DNA of 10,969 nucleotides from Candidatus Omnitrophota bacterium (GTDB taxonomy: Bacteria; Omnitrophota; Gorgyraeia; Zapsychrales; Zapsychraceae). The notes beneath the pieces were generated by a model. It worked only from the letters and a program-made list of their open reading frames with translations. It was not told the DNA's origin and made no database searches. The DNA lies in assembly GCA_020430005.1 (NCBI GenBank), contig JAGQKQ010000045.1:1-10969 (forward strand). The letters run 5' to 3'. Every line of letters begins with the position of its first letter. Positions within the stretch are counted from its first letter, which is position 1. The position numbers and the translations under genes were made by a program. Of the stretch, positions 6,660-10,969 are shown piece by piece.

Positions 6660-6962
6660 CTATTGCTTAATTTCCACATCAACACCCGCCGGCAAATTCA
6701 GTTTTCTTAAGGCTTCTACTGTTTTTGCTGTCGGCTCTAATAAATCAATCAGGCGTTTATGGGTCGCAACACTAAACTGTTCACGAGATTTTTTATCAAT
6801 CACGGGTGATCTTAAGACTGTATAAAGCTCTTTCTTTGTCGGCAATGGTACCGGGCCCGATATTTTGGCTCCTGTACGAATGGCCGTGTCAACGATTTCT
6901 TGAGCAGACTGGTCGATTAACCGGTGATCAAAAGCTTTTAATTTTATTCGTATCTTTTGCAT
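6660..6962 (-). CDS. rpsJ: 30S ribosomal protein S10 (NusE)
   Basis: S10 sits in the 30S head and also pairs with NusB and NusG in transcription antitermination and transcription-translation coupling. The start at 6962 gives 100 aa beginning MQKIRIKLKAFDHRLIDQSA, the classic S10 opening. The middle has SGPVPLPTKKE (35-45) and the end LPAGVDVEIKQ. A GTG at 7007 is in frame and would add 15 residues, but these are atypical, run through the hairpin and lack a ribosome site, so I reject that start. The loop that usually reads SPHVN or SPHVD is SPVIDKKSREQF here (52-63), with Val at the normally conserved His (V54) and I55 next to it. The stop is TAG. A 19-nt gap leads to rplC. Confidence 0.96.
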   Translation of the reverse strand: MQKIRIKLKAFDHRLIDQSAQEIVDTAIRTGAKISGPVPLPTKKELYTVLRSPVIDKKSREQFSVATHKRLIDLLEPTAKTVEALRKLNLPAGVDVEIKQ

Positions 6963-6976
6963 TATAACTTTCGCAT
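6962..6976 (-). CDS. Candidate four-codon leader minicistron (MRKL) coupled to rpsJ
   Basis: ATG CGA AAG TTA TAA is read on the minus strand. Its ATG lies 10 nt after GGAGGGG, which is good initiation spacing, whereas that same sequence is 24 nt from the rpsJ ATG and too far to serve it. The stop codon overlaps the rpsJ start by one base (TAATG), the same junction type as rpsL/rpsG in this window. Ribosomes could initiate here and reinitiate on rpsJ. Such a short frame can arise by chance, and no homology test is possible, so this is a hypothesis supported by geometry only. Confidence 0.4.
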   Translation of the reverse strand: MRKL

Positions 6977-6984
6977 CGTTAATG

Positions 6985-7017
6985 AACCCCTCCAGCGTGT
7001 TCCACACTGAAGGGGTT
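6985..7017 (-). promoter_or_regulatory. RNA hairpin between tuf and rpsJ that sequesters a Shine-Dalgarno
   Basis: On the minus strand the arms are AACCCCTTCAGTGTG and CACGCTGGAGGGGTT with a GAA loop. All 15 positions pair in RNA, 13 as Watson-Crick and 2 as G-U. On the plus strand those two positions would be A-C mismatches, so the fold favours the mRNA sense of this operon. The 3' arm contains GGAGGGG (6987-6993). The stem base lies 10 nt after the tuf stop. It is followed by CATTAACG rather than a U-run, so it is unlikely to be an intrinsic terminator. I infer a translational or mRNA-processing element controlling entry into the S10 part. The ligand, if any, is unknown. Confidence 0.7.
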
Positions 7018-7027
7018 GCTTGTTAAC

Positions 7028-8221
7028 TTACTCAATAACCTCTGTAATAACACCCGCACCAACTGTTTTTCCACCTTCACGAATCGCAAAACGTAATTCG
7101 TTTTCCATAGCGATTGGTACGATTAATTCAACTGTTAATTCAACGTTGTCACCAGGCATGCACATTTCAACACCATCTGGTAAATGGGCAGCACCAGTTA
7201 CGTCTGTTGTTCTGAAATAAAACTGTGGACGATATCCTTTGAAGAACGGTGTATGGCGTCCGCCTTCTTCTTTTGTCAGGATATACGCTTTAGCTTTAAA
7301 CTTCGTGTGAGGTGTAATAGAACCCGGCTTAGCCATAACTTGACCACGCTCAATTCCTTCTTTATCCACACCACGTAGAAGAAGACCAACGTTATCACCA
7401 GCTTGTCCTTGATCCAATTCTTTACGGAACATTTCAACACCAGTAATAACTGTTTTTCCGATATCTTTTTTCATACCGACAATTTCAACTTCTTCACCAA
7501 CTTTAACAACACCACGCTCGATACGACCTGTCGCAACTGTTCCACGACCTGAGATCGAGAAAACGTCTTCAACAGCCATCAAGAATGGTTTATCAAGTTC
7601 GCGAGCCGGTTCCGGGATAAAATCGTCAACCGCTTGCATTAATTCAAGAATCGCTTTTGTTTTTTCATCATCATCCGGATTTTCCAAAGCTTGAAGAGCG
7701 CTTCCACGGATAATCGGCGTATTGTCACCATCATATTCGTATTTGTTTAGAAGTTCACGCAACTCTAGTTCAACAAGATCTAGAAGCTCAGCGTCTTCAA
7801 CTTGGTCACATTTATTCATGAAAACAACGATAGAAGGAACGTTTACCTGACGTGCCAAAAGAATGTGCTCTTTTGTTTGAGGCATGGCCCCGTCAGCAGC
7901 TGATACGCAAAGGATTGCTCCATCCATCTGTGCAGCACCTGTAATCATATTTTTAATAAAGTCCGCGTGACCAGGACAGTCAATGTGCGCATAGTGACGT
8001 TTTTCTGTTTCATACTCAAGGTGGGAAATATTAATCGTAACCCCACGCTCTCTTTCTTCCGGAGCGTTATCGATTTGGTCGTACCCTTTTGCAACCGCAC
8101 CACCTGTTTTTGCCAAAATTGTCGTAATCGCCGCACTCAGCGTTGTCTTACCGTGGTCAACGTGACCGATGGTCCCGATATTCAAATGCGGTTTGTTACG
8201 TACGAATTTTTCCTTAGCCAT
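7028..8221 (-). CDS. tuf: Elongation factor Tu
   Basis: EF-Tu carries aminoacyl-tRNA to the ribosomal A site as a ternary complex with GTP. The 397-aa protein is full length and very typical. It shows P-loop GHVDHGKT (19-26), switch I with Thr62 in ERGVTI, DCPGH (81-85) with catalytic His85, NKCD (136-139) and SAL (174-176). Domains II and III follow, with GRGTVATGRIERG, the conserved GGRHTPFFKGYRPQFYFRT region and the FAIREGGKTVGAG end. The Ala of FAIREGG and the surrounding kirromycin-pocket residues look like the drug-sensitive form, by comparison with E. coli from memory. It is preceded by the best ribosome site in the window and followed by a 65-nt gap holding a hairpin and a possible minicistron before rpsJ. 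A second tuf copy elsewhere in the genome cannot be assessed. Confidence 0.98.
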   Translation of the reverse strand: MAKEKFVRNKPHLNIGTIGHVDHGKTTLSAAITTILAKTGGAVAKGYDQIDNAPEERERGVTINISHLEYETEKRHYAHIDCPGHADFIKNMITGAAQMDGAILCVSAADGAMPQTKEHILLARQVNVPSIVVFMNKCDQVEDAELLDLVELELRELLNKYEYDGDNTPIIRGSALQALENPDDDEKTKAILELMQAVDDFIPEPARELDKPFLMAVEDVFSISGRGTVATGRIERGVVKVGEEVEIVGMKKDIGKTVITGVEMFRKELDQGQAGDNVGLLLRGVDKEGIERGQVMAKPGSITPHTKFKAKAYILTKEEGGRHTPFFKGYRPQFYFRTTDVTGAAHLPDGVEMCMPGDNVELTVELIVPIAMENELRFAIREGGKTVGAGVITEVIE

Positions 8222-8230
8222 TTTCTTATT

Positions 8231-8238
8231 CCTCCCTT
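8231..8238 (-). promoter_or_regulatory. Strong Shine-Dalgarno of tuf
   Basis: On the minus strand the bases read AAGGGAGG and end 9 nt before the tuf ATG (8221). This is close to an ideal anti-16S match and the clearest ribosome site in the window. It fits the need for EF-Tu in large excess over EF-G and ribosomal proteins from one transcript. The rest of the 40-nt fusA-tuf gap is AT-rich with a 10-bp palindrome TATTTAAATA (8243-8252) that is too weak to be a terminator. Confidence 0.85.
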
Positions 8239-8261
8239 TGAATATTTAAATACTTCGTCTA

Positions 8262-10361
8262 TTATTTTTCTTTCTTTTTATCCTCACGAGAGCCGACAAT
8301 TTTATCGGTTACATACTGAGGTACTGTATCGTAATAGGAAGGCTCCATCGTAAAAGAAGCCCTTCCCTGAGATAGCGAACGAATCGCGTTAACATAATTA
8401 AACATCTCCGCTAACGGGACATTACATCGCGTTGTTTTTAAGCTTCCAATAACACCTGTATTAACGATCTGAGCCCGACGGGTGTTAATATCCCCCATAA
8501 CAGCACCCATAAATTCATCAGGCGATACTAATTCTACGTCCATAACTGGCTCTAACAATACCGGTTTTCCTTTTTGTAAGGCCTCCTTTAAGGCCGCTTT
8601 TGCAGCCATTTGGAAAGCCAACTCGCTCGAGTCAACATCGTGATAAGATCCATCAAAAAGCGTAATCTTGATATCTGTTACAGGATAACCGGCTATAACA
8701 CCGTTTAAAGCACCCTCACGAAAACCTTTTTCAACCGGCTTAATAAATTCTCTTGGGATCGCTCCACCTTTAATTTCGTTGACAAACTCAACACCGGATC
8801 CTTTTTTCTCTGAAGGCTCAACGTTGACCACAACGTGTCCATATTGCCCTCGACCACCTGTCTGTGAAATAAATTTCCCTTCCACATTTTTAACAGGCTG
8901 CGTGATCGTTTCTTTGTAAGCAACTTCCGGACGGCCCACATCGGCTTCTAAATTAAATTCTCTTTTCATACGATCGACGATGATTTCTAAGTGCAACTCA
9001 CCCATACCGGAAATAATCGTCTGCGCCGTTTCTGGATCATAATCAACTCGAAGCGAAGGATCTTCATCTAAAAATTTACGTAATGTCAAACCAAGCTTGT
9101 CCGCATCCGCCTTTGTTTTCGGTTCAATGGACATCGATACAACAGGCTCAGGAATCTTCATATTCTCAAGAAGAATTTTGTCCTTTTCATCACAAATCGT
9201 ATTTCCGGAACGCGTATCTTTTAATCCGACCAAGGCTACAATTTCACCGGCAGAGGCCTTTTGAACAATCTCCTGCTTATTGGAATGCATAACCACAATC
9301 TTGGCGATTCGCTCTTTTTTTCCTTCTGAAGAGTTTAAAACCGTCGATCCTGAAACCAAAGTTCCTGAATAAATACGCGTATAAAAAAGCTTTCCAACAT
9401 AGGGATCAGTCGCTACTTTGAAAACCAATCCACTTAATGGTTCTTTCGGATCAGCTTTACGCTCCATAACCTTTTCTTCGTCATTAGGATCCGTTCCTTT
9501 AACAGGTGGAACATCTAATGGAGAAGGTAAATATTCAACGACCGCATCTAAAAGAAGCTGTACCCCTTTATTTCTTAAAGCCGTTCCGGTATAAACCGGT
9601 AAAATTTTATCCGCACAAACGGCCCGTCTTACAGCCGCATGAATTTCAGTTTCCGTGATTTCTTTATCTTCAAGAAACTTTTCGGCAATAACGTCATCCG
9701 CATCAGCCAATCGTTCGATCATTTCATGACGGGCTTCTTCAACTTTATCTTTCCATTCAGCCGGAACATCGGTAACTTCAATATCATCACCCGTATCGTT
9801 TTTATAAATATGATATTTGCGTGTAATAAGATTAAATAATCCGCCGAATTTATCTTCCGTTCCATCAGGTAACTGCATCGCCACCGCATTAGCTCCTAGT
9901 CGCTCTCTAATTTCACCAAGAACACGCTCGAAACTGGCTCCCAAACGGTCTAATTTATTGATAAACGCGATACGCGGAACTTTATAGCGGTCAGCTTGAC
10001 GCCAAACCGTTTCTGTTTGTGACTGAACCCCGCTAGTCGCGCAAAGAACAACGACCGCACCATCCAAAACTTTCAAAGATCTCTCAACTTCAATCGTAAA
10101 ATCAACGTGACCTGGGGTATCAATAATATTAAGTTTTTTCCCCTTCCAGGCACATGTTGTATTCGCTGATGTGATGGTAATTCCACGCTCTTGCTCCTGG
10201 GCCATCCAGTCCATTGTAGCGTTACCTTCATCAACCGTTCCCATTTTATGAATAACACCGGTATAGAACAACACACGCTCTGTCGTTGTTGTTTTACCCG
10301 CGTCAATATGAGCGATGATTCCGAAATTTCTATAATCTTTTAATGGTACATTGTCTGCCAT
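8262..10361 (-). CDS. fusA: Elongation factor G
   Basis: EF-G is the cytosolic GTPase that drives translocation and, with RRF, ribosome recycling. At 699 aa it is a full-length bacterial EF-G. The GTPase motifs are intact: P-loop AHIDAGKT (17-24), switch I ending QEQERGITIT (55-64), DTPGH (81-85) and NKLD (135-138). The G domain with its G' insertion is followed by domain II, domain III (near MSIEPKTKADADKLGLTL), domain IV with GGRGQYGHV around residues 501-509 and the loop GSYHDVDSSE. The His of that loop, near residue 573, matches the position known to act at the decoding-site tip. Domain V ends with the VTDKIVGSREDKKKEK tail. The str-operon context and absence of obvious drift favour the housekeeping EF-G rather than a secondary paralogue. 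The ATG at 10361 has only a weak GAGA-type ribosome site, in contrast to tuf just downstream. Confidence 0.98.
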   Translation of the reverse strand: MADNVPLKDYRNFGIIAHIDAGKTTTTERVLFYTGVIHKMGTVDEGNATMDWMAQEQERGITITSANTTCAWKGKKLNIIDTPGHVDFTIEVERSLKVLDGAVVVLCATSGVQSQTETVWRQADRYKVPRIAFINKLDRLGASFERVLGEIRERLGANAVAMQLPDGTEDKFGGLFNLITRKYHIYKNDTGDDIEVTDVPAEWKDKVEEARHEMIERLADADDVIAEKFLEDKEITETEIHAAVRRAVCADKILPVYTGTALRNKGVQLLLDAVVEYLPSPLDVPPVKGTDPNDEEKVMERKADPKEPLSGLVFKVATDPYVGKLFYTRIYSGTLVSGSTVLNSSEGKKERIAKIVVMHSNKQEIVQKASAGEIVALVGLKDTRSGNTICDEKDKILLENMKIPEPVVSMSIEPKTKADADKLGLTLRKFLDEDPSLRVDYDPETAQTIISGMGELHLEIIVDRMKREFNLEADVGRPEVAYKETITQPVKNVEGKFISQTGGRGQYGHVVVNVEPSEKKGSGVEFVNEIKGGAIPREFIKPVEKGFREGALNGVIAGYPVTDIKITLFDGSYHDVDSSELAFQMAAKAALKEALQKGKPVLLEPVMDVELVSPDEFMGAVMGDINTRRAQIVNTGVIGSLKTTRCNVPLAEMFNYVNAIRSLSQGRASFTMEPSYYDTVPQYVTDKIVGSREDKKKEK

Positions 10362-10394
10362 TTTAATGTTCTTTCTCTAAAATATATATCTTGA

Positions 10395-10865
10395 TTACCA
10401 CCGAAGATGGGAAAAGGCCTTGTTAGATTCAGCCATCTTATGCGTATCGTCACGCTTTTTCACGGCTGCGCCCTCTCCTTTATAAGCTGAGAGAAGTTCG
10501 TCTGCTAATTTTTGTTTCATAGAGCGCCCTTTTTTCTTACGGGCAAAATCTCTAATCCAGCGCATCGCCAAAGCATTGCTGCGGTTGATAGGAACTTCTA
10601 TAGGAACCTGGTAAGTGGCTCCCCCGACGCGTCTGGCCTTAACTTCCAGCTTTGGACGGACATTATCAATCGCCTTATTGAAAACTTTAACGGCATTTGG
10701 TTCTTGGGTTTTTTCAGAAAGGATATCGAAAGATCCATAAACAATCTTTTCGGCAACACTTTTCTTTCCTTCAACCATAAGCACGTTCACAAATTTTGTA
10801 ACAAGCTTACTGCTATATTTTGGATCCGCAATGGGTTCTCTTTTTTCTGCTCTACGTCTTCTCAT
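10395..10865 (-). CDS. rpsG: 30S ribosomal protein S7
   Basis: S7 initiates assembly of the 30S head by binding the 3' major domain of 16S rRNA and contacts E-site tRNA. The protein is 156 aa, a normal bacterial length. The N-terminal block at residues 14-49 (DPKYSSKLVTKFVN, then EGKKSVAEKIVYGSFDIL) is the S7 signature. The middle carries RPKLEVKARRVGGATYQVPIEV, and the C-terminus ends in HKMAESNKAFSHLRW (142-156), the usual S7 tail. The ATG at 10865-10863 overlaps the rpsL stop as TAATG. The preceding purine-rich sequence is only a weak Shine-Dalgarno, which suits coupled translation. With no rpsL-rpsG spacer, the S7 autoregulatory site known in E. coli between these genes cannot be present in the same form. 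A 33-nt AT-rich gap separates it from fusA. Confidence 0.98.
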   Translation of the reverse strand: MRRRRAEKREPIADPKYSSKLVTKFVNVLMVEGKKSVAEKIVYGSFDILSEKTQEPNAVKVFNKAIDNVRPKLEVKARRVGGATYQVPIEVPINRSNALAMRWIRDFARKKKGRSMKQKLADELLSAYKGEGAAVKKRDDTHKMAESNKAFSHLRW

Positions 10866-10969
10866 TAACTTTTAGCTTCTTTCTTGGCTCCGTATTTAGA
10901 ACGGGATTTCTTTCTTTTCGCAACACCGGCCGTATCCAATGTTCCACGGACAATGTGGTATCGAACCCC
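10865..10969 (-). CDS. rpsL: 30S ribosomal protein S12, C-terminal 34 residues (5' part outside window)
   Basis: The frame enters at the right edge and reads GVRYHIVRGTLDTAGVAKRK, ending about 14 residues later in a basic tail (SRSKYGAKKEAKS) and TAA. This is the characteristic end of bacterial S12, the decoding-centre protein of the 30S shoulder; GVRYHxVRG and the RSKYG tail are family hallmarks. The streptomycin-associated loops lie upstream and cannot be judged. Its stop (10867-10865) overlaps the rpsG start codon by one base (TAATG), so S7 translation is probably coupled to S12 by termination-reinitiation. S12 first in the str run is the usual arrangement. The promoter for the cluster must lie beyond the window. 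Confidence 0.96.
   Translation of the reverse strand, partial: GVRYHIVRGTLDTAGVAKRKKSRSKYGAKKEAKS

Noticed and set aside
6961..6966. TATAAT on the minus strand just at the rpsJ start, resembling a -10 promoter element.
   Set aside because: At 17-nt spacing the -35 position reads GGGTTC, not TTGACA-like, and transcription would begin inside rpsJ without its start codon.
6963..7007. Upstream GTG at 7007 extending S10 by 15 residues.
   Set aside because: There is no ribosome site before it, the added residues are translated hairpin, and S10 proteins normally begin at MQKIRI-type sequence.
8222..8261. Palindrome TATTTAAATA in the fusA-tuf gap as a terminator or operator.
   Set aside because: It is only 10 bp, all A/T, with no loop or U-run, and operators of this form are not expected inside this operon.
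7967..8353. Open frame of 128 codons on the plus strand antisense to tuf and the end of fusA.
   Set aside because: It lies opposite strongly conserved coding sequence, its translation resembles no known family, and it has no visible ribosome site; it is a shadow of tuf.
10362..10394. AT-rich rpsG-fusA gap with TATATATT on the minus strand, as a possible internal promoter for fusA.
   Set aside because: No -35-like hexamer lies at a suitable distance; the match is explained by AT-rich composition.

Overview
This is a bacterial translation-machinery locus. All 20 recognisable genes lie on the minus strand, so transcription runs from the right edge (10969) to the left edge (1). In transcription order they are rpsL (3' end only), rpsG, fusA, tuf, rpsJ, rplC, rplD, rplW, rplB, rpsS, rplV, rpsC, rplP, rpmC, rpsQ, rplN, rplX, rplE, rpsN and rpsH (5' part only). 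This is the classical str, S10 and spc order joined into one uninterrupted run, with tuf kept between fusA and rpsJ. No mobile element, tRNA, rRNA, CRISPR array or foreign gene is visible, and no stretch of 300 bases lacks a gene.

Layout: the str part (7028-10969) encodes S12, S7, EF-G and EF-Tu. The S10 part (1715-6962) encodes S10, L3, L4, L23, L2, S19, L22, S3, L16, L29 and S17. The start of the spc part (1-1712) encodes L14, L24, L5, S14 and S8. Gaps are minimal. Three pairs overlap (rpsL/rpsG by 1 nt, rplD/rplW by 4 nt, rpmC/rpsQ by 8 nt) and most others are 1 to 19 nt apart. The only longer gaps are rpsG-fusA (33 nt), fusA-tuf (40 nt) and tuf-rpsJ (65 nt). I see no convincing internal promoter and no intrinsic terminator, so the genes look co-transcribed from upstream of the window and translationally coupled.

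The most interesting non-coding element is in the tuf-rpsJ gap. A 15-bp RNA hairpin (6985-7017) carries a strong Shine-Dalgarno sequence in its 3' arm. That sequence is spaced for a four-codon minicistron (MRKL, 6962-6976) whose stop overlaps the rpsJ start as TAATG. I read this as a candidate translational switch or coupling device for the S10 part. The most notable protein feature is an acidic Glu/Ala-rich N-terminal extension of about 73 residues on L3.

Organism: certainly bacterial, AT-leaning, with Shine-Dalgarno-led genes, several GTG starts and the longer zinc-free form of S14 (89 aa). Protein style (for example the L4 PHPRDFGYDLPKKIKK stretch) reminds me of the Planctomycetes-Verrucomicrobia-Chlamydiae/Omnitrophota side of the tree, but this is an impression from memory, not a demonstrated placement. 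The products assemble into both ribosomal subunits (S3, S7, S8, S10, S12, S14, S17, S19; L2, L3, L4, L5, L14, L16, L22, L23, L24, L29), and EF-Tu and EF-G drive elongation on them.
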